Positions 1-7,445 of a stretch of DNA of 63,549 bases are shown one piece after another. Source of the DNA: Gordonia lacunae. GTDB taxonomy: Bacteria > Actinomycetota > Actinomycetes > Mycobacteriales > Mycobacteriaceae. Location: assembly GCF_002149015.1 (NCBI RefSeq), contig NZ_NGFO01000032.1, positions 137 through 63,685 on the forward strand. The letters run 5' to 3'. Position 1 is the stretch's first letter. The number at the start of each line of letters is the position of its first letter. Made by a program: the position numbers and the translations under genes. Under the pieces are notes generated by a model that did no database searches, was not told where the DNA came from, and saw only the letters and a list, made by a program, of their open reading frames with translations.

Positions 1-90
1 GAGGTGCGAGGAGCGAAAGCGACGAGCCACGAAGGGCGACAACTCACGTCGCCCTTCGTGGCTCGCTTCGCTCGCGCCTCAGGGAGCGGA
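1..90. repeat. REP-like palindrome, copy 1
   Basis: A perfect 17-bp inverted repeat (24-40 against 48-64, loop of 7) with weaker pairing on both sides. It contains the family words CCTTCGTGGCTCGCTTCGCT and CCTCAGGGAGC, which recur near 44.5, 53.3, 62.8 and 63.1 kb. It lies just downstream of the leftward SDR gene, so it may act in transcription termination or mRNA 3'-end protection. The function is inferred. Confidence 0.75.
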
Positions 91-113
91 ATGTGGCTCG
101 CTTCGTTCGCGCG

Positions 114-926
114 TCAGACCTTCGAATGTCCCATGTCGATCTGGAACTCGGCCGCGGTGATGCCCTTGGCGCTGTCGGAGGCCAGGTAGAGCACCGCGTC
201 GGAGATCTCGTCGAGCGCGGCAACCGGATGGTAGTCGAGGATCGACGTGAAATGCGGGTTGACCCAGGGGATTCCGAAGATCCGGTGAGCTTCGGTGTCG
301 GCCACACCCATCGGGGTGTCGACCGCGTAGGGGTGCACGCTGTTCACCCGGATGCGGTGGTGCCCGAGTTCCTTGGCGGTCGTCTGCGTGAGTCCGACCA
401 GCCCGTACTTCGACGCCGAGTACGACGCCTGCAGCGGCATCGCCTTCAGACCGGCGACCGAACTGATCACGGTGATCGATCCCCCGTTGCCCGTCTCGAG
501 CATCGCCGGAATGGTGGCCTTCAGCGTCTTCCACGCACCGACCAGGTTGATGTCGATGACGTCGGTGAACTGATCCTCGCTGAGCTCCCAGACCTTGCCC
601 CAGGTCAGCACGCCGGCGTTGGCGACCACGTGGTCGAGCCGGCCGAACTGCTCGACGGCGTCGGCCACGAGCTGCTGCTGAAAGGTGAGGTCTCGCGTGT
701 CACCCTGCCGCGCAAGGATTTTCCCACCGACGCCCTCGACGAGACGGATCGTCTCGGCGAGGTCGTCGGCCGTGGCCGCAGGATAGGTCGCGTGGTCGAT
801 GATCGGCCCTGCGATGTCCAGGCCGACGATCGCGGCCCCCTCGCGGGCGAACCGGATCGCATGATTGCGACCTTGACCTCGGGCGATGCCGGTGATGTAG
901 ACGACCATGCCGTCGAACTGTCCCAT
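114..926 (-). CDS. Mycofactocin-coupled short-chain dehydrogenase (SDR)
   Basis: A 270-residue SDR, probably an NAD-linked alcohol/ketone oxidoreductase using mycofactocin as redox partner. The N-terminal nucleotide-binding segment reads ITGIARGQGRNHAIRFA; the RGQGR(S/N)HA variant is typical of mycofactocin-coupled SDRs in place of the usual TGxxxGIG. The NAG motif (VVANAG) and the catalytic YSASK follow in order. It lies after mftD in the same direction, where mftE often sits in other genomes. A perfect KstR-consensus site (935-948) lies 9-22 nt before the ATG, so it may have its own promoter responsive to sterol catabolites. The substrate cannot be read from the sequence; a steroid or long-chain alcohol is an inference from the operator. 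Confidence 0.88.
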   Translation of the reverse strand: MGQFDGMVVYITGIARGQGRNHAIRFAREGAAIVGLDIAGPIIDHATYPAATADDLAETIRLVEGVGGKILARQGDTRDLTFQQQLVADAVEQFGRLDHVVANAGVLTWGKVWELSEDQFTDVIDINLVGAWKTLKATIPAMLETGNGGSITVISSVAGLKAMPLQASYSASKYGLVGLTQTTAKELGHHRIRVNSVHPYAVDTPMGVADTEAHRIFGIPWVNPHFTSILDYHPVAALDEISDAVLYLASDSAKGITAAEFQIDMGHSKV

Positions 927-934
927 GGCAGAAC

Positions 935-948
935 TGTAACACGTTCTA
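935..948. promoter_or_regulatory. Candidate KstR operator upstream of the SDR
   Basis: TGTAACACGTTCTA fits the KstR consensus TnnAACnnGTTnnA at every fixed position. It sits between mftD and the start of the SDR gene, 9 nt before its ATG. KstR is the TetR-family repressor of cholesterol catabolism in Mycobacterium and Rhodococcus; no kstR gene is in this window. Binding is inferred. Confidence 0.7.
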
Positions 949-1000
949 GTTATGGTTCCCCAGCGTTCTCATCGGCACATTCGCACCGCCCCGGGACGGT

Positions 1001-2200
1001 TCAGGCGTCCCCGAACGACCGGGTGAAGCCGTCGGGGACGACGAGATCGGCGGCCGAGAGTTCGTGCACGCTCTTGTGACCCAGGCCCATCAGTACGCCG
1101 TCGAGGCCCATGCGCATGAGGTCCAGCACGTTCTCCACACCGGCCTGGCCGTTGGCGGCGAGGCCCCAGAGGTAGGCGCGGCCGATCATGACCGCGCGCG
1201 CACCGAGCGCGAGCGCCTTGGCGACGTCACTGCCCCGTCGGATGCCGCCGTCGAGCAGGACCTCGATGTCGTTGCCGACCGCGGCCGCGATGTCGGGGAG
1301 GAGACGGATCGTGGCCGGGGTGCCGTCGAGGTTGTTGCCGCCGTGGTTGGAGACCGACAGCGCCGTCGCGCCGATGTCCACGGCGCGCTTGGCGTCGTCG
1401 AGGCGGGTGATGCCCTTGACCATGAACGGCCCATCCCACTGCTCGCGCAACCACTTCAGGTCTTCCCACGTGGGCGGTGGGGTGCTCATCCACGACCCGT
1501 AGGCACCGAAGAAGGTCGGCCCGGGTACACCTTGCGGCGTGAGGTTGGGTGCGGTGAGGTCCGGGATGTTGATCTTGCCGCCCTTGACCCAGTCGAGCGC
1601 ATACCTCGGCTTGACCGCGATCTCCGGCCCCAGCCGCAGCAGCGCCTTGAAGTCGACCTTCTCGGGGATCTCGGGGCTGCCCCAGTCGCGGCCGACGTTG
1701 AAGACCCAGTCGGTGGTGACGATGAGCCCCTTGGCCCCGGCCGCCTTCGCGCGCTCGGCACGGGCCAGGATCTCCTCGCGGCTCCCCAGCCAGTAGATCT
1801 GGAAGTGCACCTTGTCGTTGACGGCGGTGACCTCCTCGACCGCGTGCGAGGCGAAACTCGACAGCCCCATCGCCGTGCCACGTGCCGCGGCGGCGCGGGC
1901 CACCGCGACCTCACCATCGGGGTCGACGGCCTGCACACCGGTCGGTGAGATCATGACCGGGAACGAGATCTCCTGGCCCATCACCGTTGTCGTCATCTCG
2001 CGGTCGGCCTGCGCACCGACGACATGCGGCGCCCAGCCCAGTTCGGAGAACGCGCGGACGTTGTCGTCGACGGTGACACCGGCCTGCGTACCGGCGACCA
2101 GCGACGAGTACACCGATTTGGGCAAACGCTTCTTGGCCCGGCGCTGCGCTTCGGTGACGGTCTCGAACCAGGGGTTTCTGGCCCAGGGGTTGGCAGACAT
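1001..2200 (-). CDS. mftD: MftD, FMN-dependent mycofactocin maturase
   Basis: A 399-residue member of the FMN-dependent alpha-hydroxy-acid oxidase/dehydrogenase (lactate dehydrogenase-like) TIM-barrel family. In mycofactocin biosynthesis MftD oxidatively deaminates the aminopyrrolidinone core to give the redox-active pre-mycofactocin. Visible family segments are the SFPVMISPTGVQ strand near the N-terminus, the SVSNHGGNNLDG loop with the active-site His, and the phosphate-binding LLDGGIRRGSDVAKALALGA stretch. The ATG at 2200 is chosen over one 15 nt upstream because AGGAAG lies just before it. It follows mftC in the same direction after about 100 nt. Identity rests on fold motifs plus direct mft context. 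Confidence 0.93.
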   Translation of the reverse strand: MSANPWARNPWFETVTEAQRRAKKRLPKSVYSSLVAGTQAGVTVDDNVRAFSELGWAPHVVGAQADREMTTTVMGQEISFPVMISPTGVQAVDPDGEVAVARAAAARGTAMGLSSFASHAVEEVTAVNDKVHFQIYWLGSREEILARAERAKAAGAKGLIVTTDWVFNVGRDWGSPEIPEKVDFKALLRLGPEIAVKPRYALDWVKGGKINIPDLTAPNLTPQGVPGPTFFGAYGSWMSTPPPTWEDLKWLREQWDGPFMVKGITRLDDAKRAVDIGATALSVSNHGGNNLDGTPATIRLLPDIAAAVGNDIEVLLDGGIRRGSDVAKALALGARAVMIGRAYLWGLAANGQAGVENVLDLMRMGLDGVLMGLGHKSVHELSAADLVVPDGFTRSFGDA

Positions 2201-2302
2201 GTTCTTCCTACTCATTCATCCATCCATGAGCACCGGTCGGCCCTCATGGAGACGGGGCGCCGGTTCTGACGACGACGCGCCCGTGGTGTACCGCGGGCGG
2301 AT

Positions 2303-3598
2303 CTACCGCGCGGCGGGGGTGAACCCGGCGAGCGGGTTCTCATCACAGGACTTCGTGGGGCGCGCGGCCACCGGGGTCAGGTCGCCGTCGGGACGGCGGG
2401 TCATCAGGGTCAGCGGAGTGCCCCGCGAATGATCCTTGTTCGCAGTCGGTTTCATCCGGTCACCGGCGAGCAGCTCTTCGCCGTAGCCCTGCACGCACTC
2501 CGGGTCCGGTCCGGCCAGCGGCAGTCCGGTGAAGAACTTCGCCGCCATGCATCCGCCGCGGCAGGCGTCGAAATGCGCGCACTTCGTGCAGGCTCCGGCG
2601 TTCTGCGGCTCGCGCAGCTCGGTGAACAGATCCGACCGCTGCCAGATCTCCTGGAAGCCGCCGTCGGAGAGGATGTTGCCGGCGAGGAAGTTCTCGTGGA
2701 TGGCGAACGGGCATGCGTAGACATCGCCGACCGGGTCGATCAGGCAGACCACGCGCCCCGCGCCGCAGAGATTGAGTCCCGGCAGGCCACCGCCGGAATC
2801 CGAACCGAACGCCGACAGATGGAAGAACGAGTCGCCCGTGAGCACCCGATCACCGTGTGCGACAAGCCAGTCGTAGAGTTCACGCTGCTGCTGCGGCAGC
2901 GGGTGCAGGTCGTCCCACACGTCGGCGCCGCGACCGGAGGGACGCAGTCGCGTGATACGCAGGGTGGCGTTGTAGCGGTCGGCCAGCGCCTTGAACTCGT
3001 CGAGCTGGCTGACGTTCTGCCGGGTCATGACGACACTGATCTTGGCGTCGGCGAAACCGGCCTCGGCCAGGTTCTCGAGCGCGCGGACCGCCATGTCGAA
3101 GGAGCCGGGACCGCGGACCGCGTCGTTGACCTCCGCGGTGGCGCCGTCCAGCGAGATCTGGACGTCGACATAGTCCGACGCCGCGAGTCGCGCGGCCACC
3201 TTCTTGTCGATGCGCAGGCCGTTGGTCGAGAACTTCACCCCCACCTGATGACTGGTCGCGTAGTCGACGAGTTCCCAGAAGTCGGGACGCACGGTCGGTT
3301 CGCCGCCGCCGATGTTGACGTAGAAGACCTGCATACGCTGCAGCTCGTCGATGATCGCCTTGCACTGTTCGGTGGACAGCTCGCGGGGGTCCCGCTTGCC
3401 CGACGACGACAGGCAGTGCACACACGCGAGGTTGCACGCGTAGGTCAGCTCCCAGGTGAGACAGATGGGCGCGTCGAGGCCCTTCTCGAACTGGTCGACG
3501 AGCCGGCCGACCTTGGGCACGTCGCCGGCGGGCGGCGCGGGCGCTCGGAGGGCACTCGCGAGTTCGGCTGCGGTGGGCGGCATCTCGATGGTCGTCAT
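2303..3598 (-). CDS. mftC: MftC, radical SAM mycofactocin maturase
   Basis: A 431-residue radical SAM/SPASM enzyme that decarboxylates and then cyclises the C-terminal Val-Tyr of MftA. The radical SAM motif C55-x3-C59-x2-C62 (YACNLACVHC) binds the SAM [4Fe-4S] cluster. A glycine-rich NIGGGEPT segment follows. The C-terminal SPASM region carries the cysteines expected for auxiliary clusters (NLCGAGRVVC, VYACPF, GACTKCAHFDACRGGC, PECVQG). The M. tuberculosis protein is about 390 residues; this one has about 40 extra residues after the SPASM cysteines, with a further Cys in SCDENP. It lies downstream of mftB, with a gap of about 140 nt, and upstream of mftD. Confidence 0.96.
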   Translation of the reverse strand: MTTIEMPPTAAELASALRAPAPPAGDVPKVGRLVDQFEKGLDAPICLTWELTYACNLACVHCLSSSGKRDPRELSTEQCKAIIDELQRMQVFYVNIGGGEPTVRPDFWELVDYATSHQVGVKFSTNGLRIDKKVAARLAASDYVDVQISLDGATAEVNDAVRGPGSFDMAVRALENLAEAGFADAKISVVMTRQNVSQLDEFKALADRYNATLRITRLRPSGRGADVWDDLHPLPQQQRELYDWLVAHGDRVLTGDSFFHLSAFGSDSGGGLPGLNLCGAGRVVCLIDPVGDVYACPFAIHENFLAGNILSDGGFQEIWQRSDLFTELREPQNAGACTKCAHFDACRGGCMAAKFFTGLPLAGPDPECVQGYGEELLAGDRMKPTANKDHSRGTPLTLMTRRPDGDLTPVAARPTKSCDENPLAGFTPAAR

Positions 3599-3739
3599 CG
3601 TTGAGGTCCTTGCATTCGGGGCTGGCAGTTCCGGGCTGGGGTGCCGGGCCCGGGCGATCAGGGGCGGGCGACGTCGACGACGATGTGGATCGGACCGGGG
3701 GCTGTCCCGGTCGGCATCGTCGTGCGGGGGGTCGGCGGG

Positions 3740-4093
3740 TCAGGCGGCGCGCGGCACGATCATGCCGCTGTCGGCGAGCGCGGTCAGCGCCTGCAGATAC
3801 AGGGGACGTTGAGCGGGCGAGACCCCGGCAGCGAGGAGTGCGGCCTCCGCGGAGTCGTGATCGGCGAGGGACTTCACGATGCCGACGACGGTGAGGTTCT
3901 TGAGGAACGACAGCTTGCGCGTTCCGAAGTGGTACAGCAGCGCACCGAACGGTTCCGGGCGCAACGCGACCTTCGGATTCAGCTGCCACGGCTCGAGGGT
4001 GTCGAAACCGGGGTCCTGGGCTGGGGTGTCGAACCGGACCCCGGCGACCGCGGAACGGTCGCCGGAGATCGGATTCGATGTCGGGGCCGACAT
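3740..4093 (-). CDS. mftB: MftB, mycofactocin precursor chaperone
   Basis: A 117-residue PqqD-like RiPP recognition protein. MftB binds the MftA leader and presents it to MftC. The body reads as a small winged-helix fold (WQLNPKVALRPEPFGALLYH followed by FLKNLTVVGIVKSL). The start ATG overlaps the mftA stop as ATGA, indicating translational coupling. An upstream in-frame extension would run through mftA and is rejected. The end is about 140 nt before mftC. Identity is firm from size, sequence pattern and position. Confidence 0.95.
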   Translation of the reverse strand: MSAPTSNPISGDRSAVAGVRFDTPAQDPGFDTLEPWQLNPKVALRPEPFGALLYHFGTRKLSFLKNLTVVGIVKSLADHDSAEAALLAAGVSPAQRPLYLQALTALADSGMIVPRAA

Positions 4094-4200
4094 CAGTAGA
4101 CCCCGCACATCCCGTCGATCGAGACCTCTTCGACGAGCGACTCGGCGAGAAGCTCGGTGTCGTTCGTGCTGTGAGCTGATGCAGCGGACTGATCTGCCAT
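4093..4200 (-). CDS. mftA: MftA, mycofactocin precursor peptide
   Basis: A 35-residue precursor that ends in the family signature IDGMCGVY; the terminal Val34-Tyr35 pair is the core converted into the cofactor. The leader is acidic (ELLAESLVEEV), as expected for MftB recognition. An AGGAGG ribosome binding site lies 8 nt before the ATG, which fixes the start; a longer in-frame extension to about 4362 has no comparable support. It is the first gene of the leftward mftABCD group and is divergent from mftR. Confidence 0.97.
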   Translation of the reverse strand: MADQSAASAHSTNDTELLAESLVEEVSIDGMCGVY

Positions 4201-4247
4201 GATCCATACCTCCTGGTTGATCGAGTAGTGATGCGGATCACGACGAA

Positions 4248-4306
4248 CTATAGTGGCACTCAGTGCATAAATCCAGAGTGCCGACGACAACTGTCCGAAC
4301 GGACAG
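4248..4306. promoter_or_regulatory. mftA/mftR divergent promoter with palindromes
   Basis: The gap between mftA and mftR holds two perfect inverted repeats. The first is CTGTCCG-AA-CGGACAG at 4291-4306, the size and symmetry of a TetR-family operator. The second is GGCACTC-N14-GAGTGCC at 4255-4261/4276-4282. A TATAGT hexamer (reverse strand, about 4248-4253) could serve as the mftA -10 element. The TetR-type MftR encoded next door is the obvious candidate ligand of the 16-bp palindrome. Assignment is inferred from position and symmetry. Confidence 0.6.
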
Positions 4307-4360
4307 GTCGACCGGTTCCGTGATCCCCCGTCCCACGGGTCCCATAAGGTGAGGTCGGAC

Positions 4361-4978
4361 ATGACGACGACGCCGCACGACGATCAGCCCGGACGCACAC
4401 CCCCGGGCCGACGCCCCATCACATCGCGCGCGCAGATCAGCGCACTCGCGATCCACCTGTTCACCAACCAGGGCTTCGAGGACACCAGCGTCGACGACAT
4501 CGCCGAGGCGGCGGGGATCGCCCGGCGCACGTTGTTCCGCTACTACTCGTCGAAGAACGAGATCCCCTGGGGCGAGTTCGACGACCATCTCGACGAGTTG
4601 CGGACGTTGCTGGCCGGCATCCCGCGCGAGACCCCGATGGCCGAAGCCCTCGTCGACGCACTCGTGTCGTTCAACCGCGTACCGGCGGAGGAACTCGACA
4701 ATCACCGGCGACGCATGTCGCTCCTCCTCGGCGTGCCTGCGCTGCAGGCACATTCGATGATCGTCTACGCCGACTGGCGACAGGTCATCGCCGAGTTCTG
4801 CGCCGCCCGGCTGGGTGTCGGAGTCGGGGACCATGTACCTCAGACCATCGGCTGGCTGTGCCTCGGCGCCGCACTCGCCGCGTACGAGAAGTGGCTCGAC
4901 GACCCCGAGACCGATCTGGAGGCGCTCATCGGGTCCGGCGCCCGGACCGTCGCCGACGGCGTGGCATCCCTGGCATGA
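4361..4978 (+). CDS. mftR: MftR, TetR-type mycofactocin regulator
   Basis: A 205-residue TetR-family regulator. The N-terminal helix-turn-helix spans roughly residues 30-65 (FTNQGFEDTSVDDIAEAAGI then ARRTLFRYYSSKNEIPW). The C-terminal ligand domain contains the PETDLEALIG end typical of mycofactocin-system regulators. The ATG at 4361 is preferred over a GTG 12 nt upstream because AAGGTGAGG precedes it at good spacing. It is divergent from mftA across a palindrome-bearing gap, so it probably controls mftABCD and itself; known mycobacterial MftR responds to long-chain acyl-CoA. The kshB gene follows in the same direction but has its own operator. Confidence 0.92.
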   Translation: MTTTPHDDQPGRTPPGRRPITSRAQISALAIHLFTNQGFEDTSVDDIAEAAGIARRTLFRYYSSKNEIPWGEFDDHLDELRTLLAGIPRETPMAEALVDALVSFNRVPAEELDNHRRRMSLLLGVPALQAHSMIVYADWRQVIAEFCAARLGVGVGDHVPQTIGWLCLGAALAAYEKWLDDPETDLEALIGSGARTVADGVASLA

Positions 4979-5052
4979 CTACGCTGTGAACGGGCCTGCA
5001 GCACCTCGCCGGAGCCCCTCGTGGGAACACCGGCAGTTGCGCTAGGCTGAAG

Positions 5053-5066
5053 TAGAACGTGTTCTA
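5053..5066. promoter_or_regulatory. Candidate KstR operator upstream of kshB
   Basis: TAGAACGTGTTCTA is a near-perfect palindrome and matches TnnAACnnGTTnnA at every fixed position. It lies 43 nt before the kshB ATG, just downstream of a TAGGCT that could be a -10 element. kshB is a known KstR-regulated gene in related bacteria. The site call is strong; binding is inferred. Confidence 0.85.
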
Positions 5067-5109
5067 ATTTGGGCCGGGGTGCCGGTCCTCGACGGCGGAG
5101 ACTGCGCAC

Positions 5110-6168
5110 ATGTCTGACCTGACCCCTCACGGTTCACGCAGCGTGATCCTCACGGTGTCCGAGGTGATCGACGAGACGGCCGAGGCCAAGTCCATCGCCT
5201 TCGACGTGCCGGAGGCCTCGGCGAAGGCGTTCACCGACTACAAACCGGGACAGTTCCTCACGCTGCGGATTCCCAGTGAGCGGACCGGGTCGGTCGCGCG
5301 CTGCTACTCGCTCGCATCGTCGCCGTTCACCGACCCGCGGCCGAAGGTGACCGTCAAGCGCACCGCCGACGGTTACGGATCCAATTGGGTGTGCGACAAC
5401 CTCGCCCCCGGCACCCAGGTCGAGGTGCTGCCGCCGTCCGGCGTGTTCACCCCCAAGTCCTACGACGATCCGCTCCTGCTCATCGCGGCCGGCAGCGGTG
5501 TGACTCCGGTGATGTCGATCCTCAAGGCCGCCCTCGAGAAGAGCGATGCGCCCATCGTGTTCTTCTACGCCAACCGCGACGTCGCCGACGTCATCTTCGC
5601 CACCGAACTCCGCGACCTCCTCGCCGCCCACGCCGACCGGCTCACCGTCATCCACTGGCTCGAGTCGCTGCAGGGCCTGCCGAGCGCCGCGGCCCTGGCG
5701 ACGGCCTTCGCTCCGTACGCCGCGTCGCACGTGGCCTACATGTGTGGGCCGGGACCCTTCATGGACGCCGTGCACAAGGGCCTCGCCGACGCGAACTTCC
5801 CGCATCACAACGTGCACACCGAGGTCTACAACTCGCTGTCCGGCGACCCCTTCGCCGACGTCGAACACGACGAGGTCAGCGACGAGGAACAGGCCGCAGC
5901 GGCCACGGTCGAGGTGGAGCTCGACGGTGAGACCCATACCCTGACCTGGCCGCGTTCCCGGACTCTCGTCGACATCATGCTGGCCGCCGGACTGGATGCG
6001 CCGTATTCGTGCCAGGAAGGTGAATGCGGTTCGTGTGCCTGCACTCTCACCGAGGGCAGCGTCGACATGGACAATGCCGGCGCGCTCGACCCCGAGGACA
6101 TCGAGGACGGCTACATCCTGGGCTGTCAGGCGCATCCCACATCGGACACGCTGAAGATCGAATTCTGA
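5110..6168 (+). CDS. kshB: KshB, 3-ketosteroid 9-alpha-hydroxylase reductase
   Basis: A 352-residue class IA-type reductase that passes electrons from NADH through FAD and [2Fe-2S] to the KshA oxygenase, which opens the steroid nucleus. Domain order: FAD-binding (PGQFLTLRIPSERTGSVARC with the RCYSL flavin motif), NAD-binding (LLIAAGSGVTPVMSI), then a C-terminal plant-type ferredoxin with C-x4-C-x2-C in YSCQEGECGSCACTL and the fourth Cys in LGCQAH. Length and sequence pattern match KshB (Rv3571) closely. kshA is not in the window. A perfect KstR box lies upstream. A small DoxX-like gene follows after 52 nt. Confidence 0.95.
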   Translation: MSDLTPHGSRSVILTVSEVIDETAEAKSIAFDVPEASAKAFTDYKPGQFLTLRIPSERTGSVARCYSLASSPFTDPRPKVTVKRTADGYGSNWVCDNLAPGTQVEVLPPSGVFTPKSYDDPLLLIAAGSGVTPVMSILKAALEKSDAPIVFFYANRDVADVIFATELRDLLAAHADRLTVIHWLESLQGLPSAAALATAFAPYAASHVAYMCGPGPFMDAVHKGLADANFPHHNVHTEVYNSLSGDPFADVEHDEVSDEEQAAAATVEVELDGETHTLTWPRSRTLVDIMLAAGLDAPYSCQEGECGSCACTLTEGSVDMDNAGALDPEDIEDGYILGCQAHPTSDTLKIEF

Positions 6169-6220
6169 CAGAGTGGGTCGGGTCCGTGCAGTCGAAGTTC
6201 GATCGAAGGAGTACGACGAC

Positions 6221-6610
6221 GTGAGCACCACCCGCGGTTCCCGGCTCGATCCCGCCCAGCTCGCACGTGGTCTCGCAGCCATGCTCGTCAGCATCGGCGT
6301 GCTGCACTTCGTGGCTCCCGCACCGTTCGACGAGATCATCCCCGAGGAGATCCCGGGCGATCCCCGGACCCTGACCTACGCGTCCGGTGTTGCCGAGATC
6401 GGCTTGGGCGCAGCACTCCTCGCGCCGAAGACCCGGCGAGCCGCGGGCGCGCTGTCGGTCCTGCTGTTCCTCGCCGTGTACCCCGCCAACATCAACATGG
6501 TCCGGCTCTGGTGGAACAAGCCGCTGCCGTACAAGATCGTCGCCCTCGCCCGGCTGCCCTTCCAGTTCCCGATGATCTGGGCCGCCGCGAGGGTCGCCCG
6601 CGAGGGCTGA
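6221..6610 (+). CDS. DoxX-like membrane protein
   Basis: A 129-residue protein with about four hydrophobic segments, typical of the DoxX/DoxD-like superfamily. Recognisable pieces are VSIGVLHFVAPAPFDEIIP near the N-terminus, ASGVAEIGLGAALLAPKTRR in the middle and FLAVYPANINM after it. The GTG start at 6221 is chosen because GAAGGAG precedes it at good spacing; an upstream in-frame start lacks one. It follows kshB closely in the same direction and may be co-transcribed. The biochemical role is unknown. Confidence 0.8.
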   Translation: MSTTRGSRLDPAQLARGLAAMLVSIGVLHFVAPAPFDEIIPEEIPGDPRTLTYASGVAEIGLGAALLAPKTRRAAGALSVLLFLAVYPANINMVRLWWNKPLPYKIVALARLPFQFPMIWAAARVAREG

Positions 6611-6707
6611 CGGCCGACGCGGACGACGAAACCGCCCGCGCGACGAAGCGGCAGTGGATCATTTCCCTGCCTGCGGCGGCACCGGATTCGAGAGGGCGGG
6701 GAGCCGA

Positions 6708-7439
6708 TCAACGGAGCGCGCGATAGTGCGCGCGCTCGTCCGGAGCCCGGTGCTCGAGAGCGTATGACAGTGCGGTCCGGCCCATCCGGGCGGCGTTGTC
6801 GTCGAGGTAGCCGAGCAGCACGGTCTCGTCGACCCGCTTGCCGACCTCGCGCAGCATCCAGCCGAACGCCTTCTGGATGAGATCGCGGCGGTCGTCGCGG
6901 ACACACGGCGCCACCGCCAGCAGCGCGGTCGCGTCACCGTGCTTGATGGACGCGAAGGTCGCGATGATCCCCACCCGCCGCCGCCACAGGTCGTCCTCCC
7001 GCGCGTGTCGCAGGATGAGGTCGAGGTCTCCGGTGCGGCGACAGTATTCGCCGAGCACCGGATCGGCGGAGGAGTCGACGAGGTCCCAGTTGTTCACCCG
7101 GCCCCGATGCACGGCGTCGAGATAGAGGTCGACCCAGGCCCGCCCGTCGTCACCGCGACGCAGCTCGCTGTCGAACTCCTGGCGGAGGAGGAACAGGGCG
7201 ATCAGCCGATGCTCGTGCATCGGCGAATCGAGTAGTTCGACGACCTGATCCGCGCCGATGCCACGGAAGCCTTTCGCCAGCTTCCGTTGCACGGGGACGC
7301 GGATTCCGAGGAATTCGTCGCCCTCTCCGTATCCCCCGGGCCGCGCCTGGAAGAACGCGGCCTGCCCGAGCGCGAGCTCCGGATCGGCCACCTCGGCGGC
7401 CGCATCACGTACCTGCGCGGCGGTCGGCGCGTCCGACAT
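6708..7439 (-). CDS. AlkD-like DNA alkylation repair protein
   Basis: A 243-residue HEAT-repeat protein of the AlkC/AlkD DNA glycosylase type, which removes cationic alkylated bases without base flipping. Family signs are the FLGIRVPVQRKLAK segment, HEHRLIALFLLRQEF, the NNWDLVDSSADPVLG block and the WRRRVGIIATF plus IQKAFGWMLREVGKR helices. The gene starts 6 nt after the stop of the upstream ferredoxin reductase gene and is probably co-transcribed with it. Specificity is inferred from the family. Confidence 0.87.
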   Translation of the reverse strand: MSDAPTAAQVRDAAAEVADPELALGQAAFFQARPGGYGEGDEFLGIRVPVQRKLAKGFRGIGADQVVELLDSPMHEHRLIALFLLRQEFDSELRRGDDGRAWVDLYLDAVHRGRVNNWDLVDSSADPVLGEYCRRTGDLDLILRHAREDDLWRRRVGIIATFASIKHGDATALLAVAPCVRDDRRDLIQKAFGWMLREVGKRVDETVLLGYLDDNAARMGRTALSYALEHRAPDERAHYRALR

Positions 7440-7445
7440 GTGCCG

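Noticed and set aside
4201..4362. A longer MftA beginning near 4362
   Set aside because: MftA precursors are short and AGGAGG stands before the internal ATG; the extension would cover the promoter palindromes.
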